Shown here in pieces: positions 1 through 9,878 of a stretch of 64,000 bases of DNA. The stretch covers positions 1 to 64,000 of the forward strand of contig CAZSQG010000005.1 in NCBI GenBank assembly GCA_964608615.1. Reading direction: 5' to 3'. Numbering within the stretch: position 1 is the first letter of the stretch; each line of letters opens with the position of its first letter. The translations under genes were made by a program, and so were the position numbers. The DNA comes from CALEUX01 sp964608615 (GTDB taxonomy: Bacteria; Bacteroidota; Bacteroidia; Bacteroidales; Marinilabiliaceae). The notes beneath the pieces are model-generated. The model did no database searches. It had not been told where the DNA came from and saw only the letters and a list, made by a program, of their open reading frames with translations.

Positions 1-25
1 TTTCCTTCCCTATATTTATTGTGTT

Positions 26-86
26 GTCATCCCGAACGCAGTGAGGGATCTAATGCCCAATTTATTGGGTGGCAACTCAGGATGAC
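26..86. repeat. Palindromic dispersed-type repeat
   Basis: The 61-bp element begins with GTCATCC and ends with its reverse complement GGATGAC. Inside it is a second perfect hairpin (CCCAAT, 2-nt loop, ATTGGG at 56-69). The left part, CCGAACGCAGTGAGGGATCT, resembles short repeats that I know to be scattered between genes in many Bacteroidota genomes. It does not lie in any gene. Copy number in this genome cannot be judged from the window; a related but different sequence lies at 19332-19376. Confidence 0.6.
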
Positions 87-265
87 TGTTTCAAAAACGA
101 GAGTAACGCAGTATTTGGAGTTTTCTTATAAAGACTAAGTACACTCTTATTTACCGAAAGCGAATAAAAAACAGGTTATCCACTTCAGGAAGCGAACGAT
201 AAGTACTCAGACATAATTAAATTATTCAAGTAATAATATTACTATTGTTGTTATCATGCTTTATA

Positions 266-300
266 GCCTACTCGGTATAGCAATTGCTTGCAGGGTAGGC
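266..300. repeat. Inverted repeat in gene-free DNA
   Basis: GCCTAC (266-271) and GTAGGC (295-300) are inverted and enclose the 10-bp palindrome AGCAATTGCT (279-288). The rest of positions 1-660 is AT-rich, and I see no gene or RNA there apart from the repeat at 26-86 and the promoter near 585. The hairpin could be the terminator of a gene lying left of the window or another REP-like unit. Confidence 0.4.
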
Positions 301-584
301 ATAATAATATAAGCCAACGGATCGCGCAAATATTCCCTCCTTTTTCCCAACAAACTCTCATACAAAAATTAATTTGCTATAAAAGTTGATAATCCAAAAC
401 CCAGATTAACTCATGTAAATCAAGTATGGGGGTTCGGTAAACATTATTATTTTATTGACAGATAATGTATTATTAAAAATTTACAGCCTATTGAGATGAG
501 TCATATCTGTCCCCAAATAACAATGATATAAAACTTTATAAACGTAAAACGATCAAAGCGGGGTTTTCTTCCAATAAAAAAGTA

Positions 585-592
585 TATTTTTG
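585..592 (+). promoter_or_regulatory. Putative Bacteroidota -7 element for the Na/Pi transporter gene
   Basis: TATTTTTG matches the Bacteroidota -7 consensus TAnnTTTG exactly. A T-rich stretch at 564-570 is in about the right place for the -33 element but lacks the usual TTTG. Transcription would start near 599, giving a leader of about 80 nt before the start codon at 681. Confidence 0.45.
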
Positions 593-680
593 CATACAAT
601 CTAAAATGGATATTAATAATCATTATCGCAGCATATTCATAATGGCTAGAGAATGATTCCATTATTGCAATAATCTTAAA

Positions 681-2381
681 ATGAATTATTCTTTTTTCGA
701 CTTTCTCACTCTTGTTGGTTCGCTTGGAATGTTCCTGTTTGGAATGAAAATGATGAGCGAATCGCTTCAAAAAGTTGCAGGTTCTAAAATGCGAACTATC
801 CTGTCGGCCATGACTTCCAACCGATTTCTTGGTGTACTTACAGGTTTTTTTGTAACAACAGTAGTCCAGTCCTCATCGGCCACAACCGTTATGCTGGTTG
901 GTTTTGTAAATGCCGGTTTGCTAACCCTTAAAGAATCAATTGGTGTTATAATGGGAGCCAACATTGGCACAACTGTTACAGGTTGGATTATTTCCATTTT
1001 TGGATTTAAGGTTCAAATCAGCGAGTATGCTCTTCCTTTGATAGCTTTTGGGATCCCACTTATTTTCTCCAAATCAGGAACCCGTCGTTCGTGGGGAGAA
1101 TTCCTGATTGGCTTTGCCTTGTTGTTTCTTGGCCTTGATTTTCTGAAAGGCTCAGTTCCAAACATTAAGGACAATCCTGAAATGCTTCAGTTTTTGCACG
1201 AATATACCAACCTTGGCTTTTTATCAACAATAATATTCTTGTTTTTTGGGAGTTTATTAACCATTATCATTCAATCATCTTCAGCAACAATGGCCCTTAC
1301 TTTTGTTATGTGTAACCAGGGCTGGATTTCATTTGATATGGCTGCTGCAATGGTGCTTGGAGAAAATATTGGAACCACCGTTACGGCCAATATTGCGGCT
1401 TCAGTTGGGAACCTCAGTGCTAAAAGAGCTGCTCGTGCTCACCTTATATTTAATTTACTGGGTGTTTTATGGATGTTAGCCATCTTCAATACTTACACCG
1501 GGTGGATTGATCGTTTTATCACCCATCACAACGGCATATCACCTTCTAGTAATCCGGCTATTATTCCGGTAGCATTATCCTTGTTTCATACCTCCTTTAA
1601 TATATTAAATGTTTTGCTTTTAATAGGATTCACACCCCTAATCCAAAAAATAGTTGAACATATAGTTCCTCAAAGAGATAAAGATTTAGAGGAAGAGTTC
1701 CGATTAAAATTCATTACCACCGGATTACTATCCACCTCTGATTTATCGCTGCTTCAGGCTAAGAAAGAGATTCAGTTTTTTGCCAAGCACACAAATAAAA
1801 TGTTTGATTTCTTCAGGAGATTGCTTTATGAAACCAGCGATAAAAAATTCAACAAACTGTATGCTAAAATACAGAAATACGAAGGGATAAGCGATAATGT
1901 GGAGGTAGAAATTACTAATTACCTCAGTCAGATTTCGCAGTACAAAATGAGTGATGTTGGACGTCGAAGAATGCGCTCAATGCTTAAACTGGCCGGCGAT
2001 CTCGAAAGTATTGGCGATAGCACTTTTAACCTTGCCCGTACCGTTAACCGCATGCGAGAAAAGAATATCAGGTTTAACAATGAAGCAATGGATAAATTAG
2101 AGCTGATGTTTAACCTCGTTGACGAATCACTTGAAATAATGCGGCAAAATCTCGACAAGGACGAATTAGAGGTAACCTTAAGTAGAGCCAACATGATTGA
2201 GGAGCAAATTAACAATTACCGCAACCAGCTCAAAGCCGAACATCTTGATAACCTATCCAAAAATATTTATTCGTACGAAGCCGGCATTATGTTTAATGAT
2301 CTTTTTTCTGAATGTGAAAAATTAGGCGATTACACAATAAATGTTTCAGAAGCCCTCCAGGAAGTAAGTACCAGAAGGTAA
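681..2381 (+). CDS. Na+/phosphate cotransporter family protein with C-terminal PhoU-like domain
   Basis: A 566-aa inner-membrane protein of the NptA / Na-Pi cotransporter II family, predicted to bring phosphate into the cell with sodium. The N-terminal ~340 residues carry two inverted halves, each with the hallmark QSSSAT motif (one near residue 64, one near 198) and a GxNIGTT(V)T segment following each. These two repeats form the substrate path in this family. The C-terminal ~220 residues are charged and helical like PhoU, which usually links transport to phosphate signalling. The ATG at 681 is followed at once by a membrane segment and is about 90 nt downstream of a good promoter. The gene stands alone and ends before a strong bidirectional terminator. 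Substrate is inferred from family only. Confidence 0.88.
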   Translation: MNYSFFDFLTLVGSLGMFLFGMKMMSESLQKVAGSKMRTILSAMTSNRFLGVLTGFFVTTVVQSSSATTVMLVGFVNAGLLTLKESIGVIMGANIGTTVTGWIISIFGFKVQISEYALPLIAFGIPLIFSKSGTRRSWGEFLIGFALLFLGLDFLKGSVPNIKDNPEMLQFLHEYTNLGFLSTIIFLFFGSLLTIIIQSSSATMALTFVMCNQGWISFDMAAAMVLGENIGTTVTANIAASVGNLSAKRAARAHLIFNLLGVLWMLAIFNTYTGWIDRFITHHNGISPSSNPAIIPVALSLFHTSFNILNVLLLIGFTPLIQKIVEHIVPQRDKDLEEEFRLKFITTGLLSTSDLSLLQAKKEIQFFAKHTNKMFDFFRRLLYETSDKKFNKLYAKIQKYEGISDNVEVEITNYLSQISQYKMSDVGRRRMRSMLKLAGDLESIGDSTFNLARTVNRMREKNIRFNNEAMDKLELMFNLVDESLEIMRQNLDKDELEVTLSRANMIEEQINNYRNQLKAEHLDNLSKNIYSYEAGIMFNDLFSECEKLGDYTINVSEALQEVSTRR

Positions 2382-2450
2382 ATTCAACGCGGTGTAAGAT
2401 AAAAAACAGTATTTGTGATCGTATACAAAACTACGATCTTATAAAAACAA

Positions 2451-2494
2451 CTAAAGGGGCGACATTTGCTTAATGCAAATTGTCGCCCCTTTAG
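2451..2494. terminator. Bidirectional hairpin terminator between convergent genes
   Basis: Arms 2451-2469 and 2475-2494 pair over about 19 bp with one bulged base and a 5-nt loop. The stem has a GGGGCGAC core, and its 3' arm ends in a T-rich stretch on either strand. It lies between the convergent transporter gene (ends 2381) and the RND permease gene (ends 2567 on the minus strand), so it probably stops transcription from both sides. Confidence 0.85.
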
Positions 2495-2566
2495 TCGTTA
2501 AGTTATTAGTAGACTTATTAAAACTGATCAACTACATCAATAAAAATTCATTAGTCCACTAATTTA

Positions 2567-5500
2567 TTATATCCCTTCATTATTATCCGACTTTGGCTTT
2601 ACCATTTTGTTTCTTGCCCGCACAGCAAGATTATACATAACCGGTGTAAGTATTAGCGTCAGAAAGGTTGAGGTAGACAACCCAAATATAACAGTCCACG
2701 ACATGGGTCCCCAAAAATCAGCATTATCACCCCCAAAATAAATATGAGGATTCAACTCTGTAAACAGACCAAAGAAATCAAAATTAAGTCCTATAGCCAA
2801 GGGAACTAATCCGAGTATAGTTGTTATTGCGGTAAGCAACACCGGACGCAAACGGGTCTTACCGGCTTTAACAATACATTCAACCTCATCTTCCCTCGAA
2901 AGACGAACTGTCTCGGGTAATCCTTTCTCCTCTTTTAATCCTTTACGTTGAATATCAATATAATCAACCAACACAATACCGTTATTAACAACTATTCCAG
3001 CCAGAGAAACAATTCCTACACCTGTCATCAGAATAATAAATTCCATCTGAAATGTTCCTAGTCCCATAAAAACACCAATAGTGCTTAAAACCACTGTAGC
3101 CAAAATAATCATCGGCTTAGCACCTGAGTTAAACTGAGTTATGAGAATAATAGCAATCAACGCAATAGCAATCAATAATGCTCTAATCAAAAAATCCATT
3201 GTTTCCTGTTGCTCTTCCTGCTCGCCAGTCATTTCCCAACGATAACCCGGAGGCGTTTCAATATTTTGCATAACACCTTTGATGCTCTCATTAATCTTAT
3301 TGGCATTATATCCCTCCACCACATTCGAAAAGATGGTTATCATCCTCGTGTTGTTCTTTCTCTTTATGTTCTCATAGGTTGAACCGTAAGAATAATCGGC
3401 AACAGAAGAAACCGGAATATGATAACTGACTCCATCCTTCTCCACCTTTAATTTTAGATTCATTAGCGATGCAACATCATACCGGTATTTATCATCAAGC
3501 CTAAGCATAATGTCATATTCATCCTCCCCGTCTTTATATTTATCAACACGCATTCCGTACAAGGCAGTTCTAAGAGTTCCTGCAACCATTTGCGTGGATA
3601 GCCCAAGCCTACGAACTTTATCCCTGTTGATATATATCTGCATTTCGGGTTTATTAATATTGATATCAAGTTCCAGATTTTCAATGCCCGGGATTTGTTG
3701 TTCGTCAAGTGTTTGTTTAACCTTCTCGGCTAAAACAACAAGTGTTGCAAAATCATCACCTGACAACTCAATATTAATAGGTTTACCAACTGGAGGCCCG
3801 TTATCTTCTTTCTCAACAAAAAACTTGGCACCAACAAATCCTTTTAGCGCTTCAGACAATTCAACCATGATTTCGGATGTTTTGATTCCTCCTCGGTCAA
3901 TAGTTTCCACAAACGTTATGGTTATAAGTGATTTGTTAGGCGAGCGACTTGATTCAAAGAACCCACCTTTACCATTACCAACATTAACTCCAACCGATTT
4001 AACAATGTGTTGGTAGGGCTTAAGAACGTTATTAATAATAACCTCAGCCTTATGTGTCTGTTCATCAGTCTTATCAATATCACTCCCCAATGGCAATTCC
4101 ATGGTAATATAAACAGTTTTAGGATCACTATCGGGGAAAAAAATCACATTGGGATCAGCTCCAAAAAAGAATAATAATGAAAACAAAAATAAGCCAACCA
4201 TTCCAGCAATAAGCCATTTTGAGGTATAACGACCCATAGCCCGTCGTAAGATTGCTTCATACTTATTCTCCAACCATGGAAGCAATCGTTGTTGAAACAA
4301 AAGGGCCAAGGGCTTAAGTGCATATATATTTAACAAACTAAATAAAAAAGGCAAAACAAAGATGTTCCCCATTAGCACATTTCCTAAAAAATAGGATATT
4401 ACACCAATCGCCGCAATAATGCCTGTTACAGTAAATAACCTTCGGTGATTTACTTTTGCTGTGGGATCATCAATCTTCATATACCTTGCAGCAAACACAG
4501 GATTAAGCACTAGCGCTACAAACAGGGAAGATGAAAGAACCACAATTAAAGTAACCGGTAGGTATTTCATAAACTGCCCCATAATACCAGGCCAAAATAG
4601 CAAGGGTAAAAAGGCCGCGAGAGTTGTGGCTGTTGACGAAATAATTGGTATAGCAATCTCACTGGTTCCTTTCTTAACCGCCTCAAGTCGCGAATAGCCC
4701 TCTTCGTAAAGCCGGTATGAATTCTCGATAACCACAATGGCATTATCAACCAACATACCTAGTGCAAGCAATAAGCCATAAAGTACCATGGTGTTAATGG
4801 TATAACCCAACTCACCTAAAACCAAAAAAGAAATAAACATTGATAAAGGAATTGCCACTCCTGAAAATATGGCATTACGAATCCCCAAAAATAAGTAAAG
4901 GACCAACATCACTAGAATCATTCCCATAAGGATTGAATTCTCAAGATTACTGATCTGGTCACGAATATAAACTGACTGATCGTCTGTAATAGTAATTTTC
5001 AGGTCAGCAGGTAAAATATTGTCCTTCTGTTTTTGTGTTATACTGGCAAAAATCTTATCAGTAGCATCCAACAAGTTTTCACCACTTTTTTTCACAATGC
5101 TAAGCGATACAACAGATTGATTGTTTAATCGAGATATAGTACTTTTCTCCTCGAAACCATCAATAATTTCGGCAACATCTCTCAAATAAACAATCTTATC
5201 GTTTTCAAACTTGATAATGGTAGACCCAAGTTCGTCCATATTGGTGTAATTTGCTTCGGTACGCAATGACCTGCGCGTTCCGTCAACCGAAATTTCACCA
5301 GCTCCAATGGTAACATTCTCACTAATAACAGCAAATTCAATATCGGCAAAAGTAAGGTTATAGGCCTCAAGCTTCAGCGGATCAACATGAATCTTGATCT
5401 CACGTTCGTCAACCCCTTTGATATCAGCTTCACGAACTTCACGCATCGACTCAAAATCTTCTTTTAAGTCTTCAGCAAAACGCTTTAGCTCAAAAATGCT

Positions 5501-5983
5501 ATAATCGCCCGACAGATTTATGTTCAACACCGGGAACTCCGAAAAATCCAAATCTTCAACTATCGGATCATAATCTAAGTCTTCGGGTAATTCACTCTTG
5601 GCCTTATCAACCTGATCTTTTACGTCCTGCAATGCAGATTTCACCACCACATCAGCTTCAAACTCCACCATAATCAGACTCATATCCTGATAAGAGGCTG
5701 ACGAAAGTCGTTTTACACCATTTAGTCCTTTTAATTCTTTCTCGATGGGACGGGTAATAAGATTTTCAATATCCGGAGGACTGTTTCCAGGATAAGAAGT
5801 CTGAACCATAATATAGGGCACCACAATTTCCGGAAACAGCTCGCGCTGCATTCCCCTATAAGTAAGGAATCCACCCAGAAGCAAAAAAAAGGTTAGAATA
5901 TATATGGTGTTTTTATTATTTAAAGCCCAAAAGGTTGCTTTAAATTCCCGGTGACTAATTTCACCGTCTTTAGTATGCTCCAT
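2567..5983 (-). CDS. RND-family efflux permease (AcrB/MdtB-like)
   Basis: A 1138-aa inner-membrane pump subunit of the resistance-nodulation-division superfamily. It should export small molecules using the proton gradient, together with the adaptor and TolC-like channel encoded just upstream. The N-terminal membrane segment (about 30-50), the porter domain start (SYPGNSPPDIENLITRPIEKEL), the TM4 motif GMLVDNAIVVIEN and the TM10 motif GIVVNNGIVLVDY all fit the hydrophobe/amphiphile class. The TM4 motif has Asp-Asn where AcrB has Asp-Asp, a variant common in Bacteroidota relatives. A cytoplasmic-loop insertion of ~30 residues after the TM10 segment (KGLKEEKGLPETVRLSREDEV) adds length. The gene is last in a TetR-linked operon. 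The exported substrate cannot be deduced. Confidence 0.92.
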   Translation of the reverse strand: MEHTKDGEISHREFKATFWALNNKNTIYILTFFLLLGGFLTYRGMQRELFPEIVVPYIMVQTSYPGNSPPDIENLITRPIEKELKGLNGVKRLSSASYQDMSLIMVEFEADVVVKSALQDVKDQVDKAKSELPEDLDYDPIVEDLDFSEFPVLNINLSGDYSIFELKRFAEDLKEDFESMREVREADIKGVDEREIKIHVDPLKLEAYNLTFADIEFAVISENVTIGAGEISVDGTRRSLRTEANYTNMDELGSTIIKFENDKIVYLRDVAEIIDGFEEKSTISRLNNQSVVSLSIVKKSGENLLDATDKIFASITQKQKDNILPADLKITITDDQSVYIRDQISNLENSILMGMILVMLVLYLFLGIRNAIFSGVAIPLSMFISFLVLGELGYTINTMVLYGLLLALGMLVDNAIVVIENSYRLYEEGYSRLEAVKKGTSEIAIPIISSTATTLAAFLPLLFWPGIMGQFMKYLPVTLIVVLSSSLFVALVLNPVFAARYMKIDDPTAKVNHRRLFTVTGIIAAIGVISYFLGNVLMGNIFVLPFLFSLLNIYALKPLALLFQQRLLPWLENKYEAILRRAMGRYTSKWLIAGMVGLFLFSLLFFFGADPNVIFFPDSDPKTVYITMELPLGSDIDKTDEQTHKAEVIINNVLKPYQHIVKSVGVNVGNGKGGFFESSRSPNKSLITITFVETIDRGGIKTSEIMVELSEALKGFVGAKFFVEKEDNGPPVGKPINIELSGDDFATLVVLAEKVKQTLDEQQIPGIENLELDININKPEMQIYINRDKVRRLGLSTQMVAGTLRTALYGMRVDKYKDGEDEYDIMLRLDDKYRYDVASLMNLKLKVEKDGVSYHIPVSSVADYSYGSTYENIKRKNNTRMITIFSNVVEGYNANKINESIKGVMQNIETPPGYRWEMTGEQEEQQETMDFLIRALLIAIALIAIILITQFNSGAKPMIILATVVLSTIGVFMGLGTFQMEFIILMTGVGIVSLAGIVVNNGIVLVDYIDIQRKGLKEEKGLPETVRLSREDEVECIVKAGKTRLRPVLLTAITTILGLVPLAIGLNFDFFGLFTELNPHIYFGGDNADFWGPMSWTVIFGLSTSTFLTLILTPVMYNLAVRARNKMVKPKSDNNEGI

Positions 5984-6307
5984 AACTTTTTAATTAGAGA
6001 GTTGATCTCGAGATACTCCACTTAGACAATAGTAAATGGAGCAAAAGGATATCATCAATAAGTAATTTCTTAATTTTTTTGTATCAATTAACCAACCTGG
6101 TTTTGCCGTTGAGAATAAATAATACTAGTTAATTGTTGAGTTGATCAACTACACCTGTAATTATTTAAGCCCCTTCCAGCAACATGTTTCCACGCACCTG
6201 ATCCCTAAGAGTCGGAATTCTAAAAAAATTATTATCTAAAATAATTCACAACTAACAATTAATTGCAAAAAAAAATCCACAATTAGGCCTCAATAAGCAT
6301 GACTAAA
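5984..6307. other. Gene-free spacer inside the efflux operon
   Basis: 324 bp lie between the adaptor and permease genes, much longer than the 72-bp spacer between the other two operon members. I see no ORF, tRNA or convincing promoter. The only structure is a perfect 12-bp palindrome, AGTTGATCAACT, at 6139-6150. The spacer may be degraded sequence or may hold an internal promoter that I cannot recognise. Confidence 0.5.
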
Positions 6308-7567
6308 TCAATTATCTGAAACATTTATTTCTTCTGCAATAGTCTTTGCCACTTCCTCTTCTTTAACTTGACTTCCATCAACCACCTGAGCAAAACCTTC
6401 TGTTATAACTCTGGTTCCTGGTTCAAGACCCTTGCTAACTAAAACAACGCTATTATCTTTCAGTCCCGATTCAATATATCTCTTTCGGGCAATCAAATTA
6501 CCCTCTTCTTCATTGGCAATGAAAAGAAATTCGCCAGTGAAATCATTTTTAACCAAGAGAGACGGAACAACAATTGCTTCTGCATTTTTATAGGTACAAA
6601 GCTTAAGAACTGCCATTAAATTGGGGCGTATCAATCCTTCCGGGTTTTTTAAATCAACGCGTATTCTATAAGTCCGGCTGTCAGGGTCAATCACCGAAGA
6701 TGTTCGGGCAATAACTGCATGAATTGTTTTTTCCAGTACAGGAAATTCAATTTCCACAGCATCGCCTTTCTTAACCTGATTCAGATATGTTTCAGATAAA
6801 TCGGCTGTGATGTATATATCATCCAGATTAACCACTCTGCCAAAAGGAATAGAAGGTCCTGCAATCTCACCTCTCTTTTGCATCAGCTCATCTAAAATTC
6901 CATTTACAGGCGAAGTAATAACCGCCATTGCTTTTTGAGCTTTTAAACCTTCCAGGCGTTTTTCGAGCGATTCCTTATTCGATTTTGCCTGCAAAAGTTG
7001 AATTTCACTGCCAATTTCCTGATTCCAAAGGACTTCTTGTCTTTCAAAAAGAGTACGAGCCATGCTAAGACTAACCTCAACTTCCTGGATCGAACGGTCA
7101 ATAGCATCAGAATTCAAACGCGCCAGAACCTGCCCCTTTGTTACACGTTCGCCTTCTTTTACAAGAATACTTACAATGTTACCAGGCGATTCAGGACTAA
7201 CCAGAAGATTCTGATCTGACTGAACTTTACCCATAACATCTACATAATGCATGAAATTTTCTTTCTCAACGCTCTTTAAAGTAACTGATACTGCACTGTG
7301 TGAAGATTCATCTTTCAATTCACTTTCAAGTTCAGAAATCTCGCTCTTAAGCTTTATCATTTCGTCCTTTAATTCAGTAAGCCTTTCCTCCTTCTCTTTT
7401 GAAGCATCATCAGCTTTAGCTGAACACCCGCTTTGAATTACTAAAACGGCAACTAACAATAAAGTAAGTACTACTGAGAGAACCTTTTCCCTAACTACCC
7501 TCAATAATCCAAAGAAATATTCTTTTTTACTGAGGTGTTTCTCAAAATTTAAACCCATATTTTTCAT
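6308..7567 (-). CDS. RND efflux periplasmic adaptor lipoprotein (membrane fusion protein)
   Basis: A 419-aa adaptor that should bridge the inner-membrane RND pump and the outer-membrane TolC channel. A hydrophobic segment near residues 31-47 ends in a lipobox (VIQSGC, Cys about 48), so the mature protein is probably lipid-anchored. A short coiled-coil heptad region rich in Glu/Lys (about 58-85) follows, then the typical biotinyl-lipoyl half (GNIVSILVKEGERVTKGQVL), an alpha-helical hairpin, the second lipoyl half (ITSPVNGILDEL) and beta-barrel domains. The first ATG gives an unusually long positively charged N-terminus, so a start at the fourth codon (MGLNF) is also possible. It lies 72 bp after tolC and upstream of the permease. 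Confidence 0.9.
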   Translation of the reverse strand: MKNMGLNFEKHLSKKEYFFGLLRVVREKVLSVVLTLLLVAVLVIQSGCSAKADDASKEKEERLTELKDEMIKLKSEISELESELKDESSHSAVSVTLKSVEKENFMHYVDVMGKVQSDQNLLVSPESPGNIVSILVKEGERVTKGQVLARLNSDAIDRSIQEVEVSLSMARTLFERQEVLWNQEIGSEIQLLQAKSNKESLEKRLEGLKAQKAMAVITSPVNGILDELMQKRGEIAGPSIPFGRVVNLDDIYITADLSETYLNQVKKGDAVEIEFPVLEKTIHAVIARTSSVIDPDSRTYRIRVDLKNPEGLIRPNLMAVLKLCTYKNAEAIVVPSLLVKNDFTGEFLFIANEEEGNLIARKRYIESGLKDNSVVLVSKGLEPGTRVITEGFAQVVDGSQVKEEEVAKTIAEEINVSDN

Positions 7568-7639
7568 AATAAACCTTTTTCAGCATTAATCTTTTTACCT
7601 TAACCTTTTACTACAACAAGCTGGTTCTGTTCTGTCAAC

Positions 7640-9007
7640 CTAAAGCTGTCCGGTAGCTTTTAACAGAGCCACATGAGAATTCATAAGGTTTACAGCCGAC
7701 TGTACATAACCCATTTGAGCTTGAATATACTGCCCCTGCTGTTGTGATAACTCATTACTCGAAGCAATACCATGACTAAATTTAATCCTTGTTTTCTCAA
7801 AAATATCCCTCGCCAGATCTCTGTTTTCCTGACTGTAAACATATTGATCGTATCCACTTTTCATATTGGTTATTGCTACCAGATAATCGTTTTCAAGACT
7901 GCGTTGCGCCATCTCTTTTTCATTCTGACTTTTCAACCAGTTGAGCTTTTGCTGCTGTACCTTCGAATGCCGCATCCCCGATGAAAAAATTGGGAGGCTC
8001 ATCTGCAATCCAACAAACTGGGCTTTATACCATTCCTGATTAAACAGATTCCATTCATTAGAATATCCTGATTTCTGGTAATTGTAAAAAGCACTAATTT
8101 TTGGTAGATACTGAACCTTCTCATTCTTCCACAGCAATCGTTGAGTTTCCACATTGGTTTGTGCCAACTGAAAATCAACCAGAGCATCCACTTTCATTTC
8201 AGACTCAGGTATTCCGGCAGCTAAAATTCTTTGTGTTAAAAACGACAGCGAATCAGTTAGCACCGGTATTGATTCAACTTCCAATCCCATTGTAAATTTT
8301 AAAACCGCCATGGCAACCTCCTCACTTCTTCGAACTTCCATCAAACGCTTTTTTGCATCGTTCACCAATAAAACAACCTGCGATACATCAAGCGATTCAA
8401 TAAATCCTCCCTGATACATAGCTTTAGTCTCAGCTAATAAAGATTCATTAACGATAAGATTTTCTTCAAAAGCCTTACTGTTTTCTCTGGCACTTAAAAC
8501 CAGAAAATAAGCCTGTGCAACTGCATTGCGAATATCAACCTCTGTCTTCCTTTGTTGCTGCTCAGTATAAGCAAGAAAAACTTTTGTGGCCTGTATACCA
8601 ACAAAATACGATCCATCAAAGATTAATTGAGTAACACCTACTCCGTAATTAGCATCGTAAGCCGTGCCAAATGACATCGGAATCATATCTCCCGGTTTTC
8701 CTCCATCAGGCCAATCTTCTTCTGGAACAAACTCAATTGGAAGAAGACTTTTGGTAAGATCAAGCGAATGATTATACCTACCCGTAAAATCGACTTGTGG
8801 CAAACCTGATGCAATGGTTTCCCATATTTTTTTCTTTGCTGATATTACATCATAATTTGAACTCACTTTTTGATATGCATTTTCCGAAGCATATTCCAAT
8901 GCTTGCTCAAGCGAAAATGAAGGGTTACTTTCTTGTGCCTGAATTGTAACTAGTGAGCAAGAAAGAAAGAATAACAACCCGATCTTTTTTTTAAAAAAAC
9001 TGTGCAT
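7640..9007 (-). CDS. TolC-family outer membrane efflux channel
   Basis: A 455-aa outer-membrane factor protein with a clear signal peptide (about residues 1-24, ending in IQAQ). The rest alternates long amphipathic helices and short beta segments, as in TolC, with the two OEP repeats starting near FSLEQALEYA and again near the middle. The N-terminal FSLEQAL motif is typical of Bacteroidota members. It is the first structural gene of the efflux operon (tolC, adaptor, permease), and the 231-bp gap upstream separates it from tetR and carries a palindrome that may be an operator. Together the three proteins would make a complete tripartite pump. Confidence 0.9.
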   Translation of the reverse strand: MHSFFKKKIGLLFFLSCSLVTIQAQESNPSFSLEQALEYASENAYQKVSSNYDVISAKKKIWETIASGLPQVDFTGRYNHSLDLTKSLLPIEFVPEEDWPDGGKPGDMIPMSFGTAYDANYGVGVTQLIFDGSYFVGIQATKVFLAYTEQQQRKTEVDIRNAVAQAYFLVLSARENSKAFEENLIVNESLLAETKAMYQGGFIESLDVSQVVLLVNDAKKRLMEVRRSEEVAMAVLKFTMGLEVESIPVLTDSLSFLTQRILAAGIPESEMKVDALVDFQLAQTNVETQRLLWKNEKVQYLPKISAFYNYQKSGYSNEWNLFNQEWYKAQFVGLQMSLPIFSSGMRHSKVQQQKLNWLKSQNEKEMAQRSLENDYLVAITNMKSGYDQYVYSQENRDLARDIFEKTRIKFSHGIASSNELSQQQGQYIQAQMGYVQSAVNLMNSHVALLKATGQL

Positions 9008-9150
9008 AAAACCAATTGATATTTAAGTTTGTAGCTATTGTAGTGCTTTGGCCTTCCTGAACCTATCAAAACACCTGCCATTTTAGCCTATTCATTGTCT
9101 TTGTGCTATTTATCCTTTATGTAGTTGGCATATTCAACACCCTAACTGTA

Positions 9151-9177
9151 CTAATTTGAACAAATTTGTTTCATTAG
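9151..9177. promoter_or_regulatory. Candidate TetR operator upstream of the tolC operon
   Basis: A perfect 12-bp palindrome, AACAAATTTGTT (9159-9170), is flanked by CTAAT (9151) and ATTAG (9173), which are almost symmetric around it. It lies in the 231-bp space between tetR and tolC, where a repressor of the efflux operon would be expected to bind. TetR-family proteins bind such palindromes, but no binding is shown here, and I could not find a good promoter next to it. Confidence 0.4.
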
Positions 9178-9238
9178 CGTACACCCCTGCCATTATTAAA
9201 TTGTACGCAATATGTTTTGAATAAAATAATGAATAAGT

Positions 9239-9874
9239 TTACTCCATACATACATTCATCAACCCTTCTGCCTGCATTTTTGATAATACCTCCATTCCTT
9301 TTGATGTACAAATTCCATTAAAATGGTAGGTGATGAACTGCTCCAAAAAATCACTTTTTAAAACTTCATCACCTTCAAAGAACCCATTAATAGGATCAAA
9401 TGTGTATATGTGATGAACCGTCATCATTTTAGCTACCATTTCGGCATTAAGATCCGGTCGGTATAAGCCTTCTTCCATTCCCTGTATTAAATTAGCCAGA
9501 TGAGCTTTATACAATTTATCTCTTCTAAAACCTTTTAAATCATTATAAATAGAAGGGAAATACTTTTTTAAATCGAACGCAAGTACTTGGTTATACCGCG
9601 ATAGTTTCTCAAGAAGAAGCTTTCGGTGACATAAAAACTGTTCAATAGCATTTCGCATATCATTCTTAAAATCACTGAAATGATTAGTAATTTCAGCAAT
9701 ATTAAACTGCATTGCTTCACTTACTAACTCTTGCTTATCACTAAAATATTGATAAAGTGTTTTTTTGGAATAACCCAGTTCCCCGGAAATATCATCCATG
9801 GATACACTCCTGATTCCGTATCGCGAAAACATTTCCACCGCTTTTTCAATTATTATCTTCTTCTTTTCTTCCAT
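9239..9874 (-). CDS. TetR/AcrR-family transcriptional regulator
   Basis: A 211-aa regulator. Residues 1-50 form the TetR-type helix-turn-helix, with the recognition region GYSKKTLYQYFSDKQELV matching the family signature closely. The remaining ~160 residues are a divergent helical ligand-binding domain. It is encoded just upstream of, and in the same direction as, the tolC/adaptor/permease genes, the usual arrangement for a local efflux repressor. It may control the pump and itself, since inverted repeats occur both upstream of its own gene and before tolC. The inducer is unknown. Confidence 0.9.
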   Translation of the reverse strand: MEEKKKIIIEKAVEMFSRYGIRSVSMDDISGELGYSKKTLYQYFSDKQELVSEAMQFNIAEITNHFSDFKNDMRNAIEQFLCHRKLLLEKLSRYNQVLAFDLKKYFPSIYNDLKGFRRDKLYKAHLANLIQGMEEGLYRPDLNAEMVAKMMTVHHIYTFDPINGFFEGDEVLKSDFLEQFITYHFNGICTSKGMEVLSKMQAEGLMNVCME

Positions 9875-9878
9875 GCAA

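Noticed and set aside
3510..4016. 168-codon plus-strand ORF inside the RND permease gene
   Set aside because: It is antisense to a clearly coding minus-strand gene and is rich in Ser/Pro/Thr typical of shadow translation.
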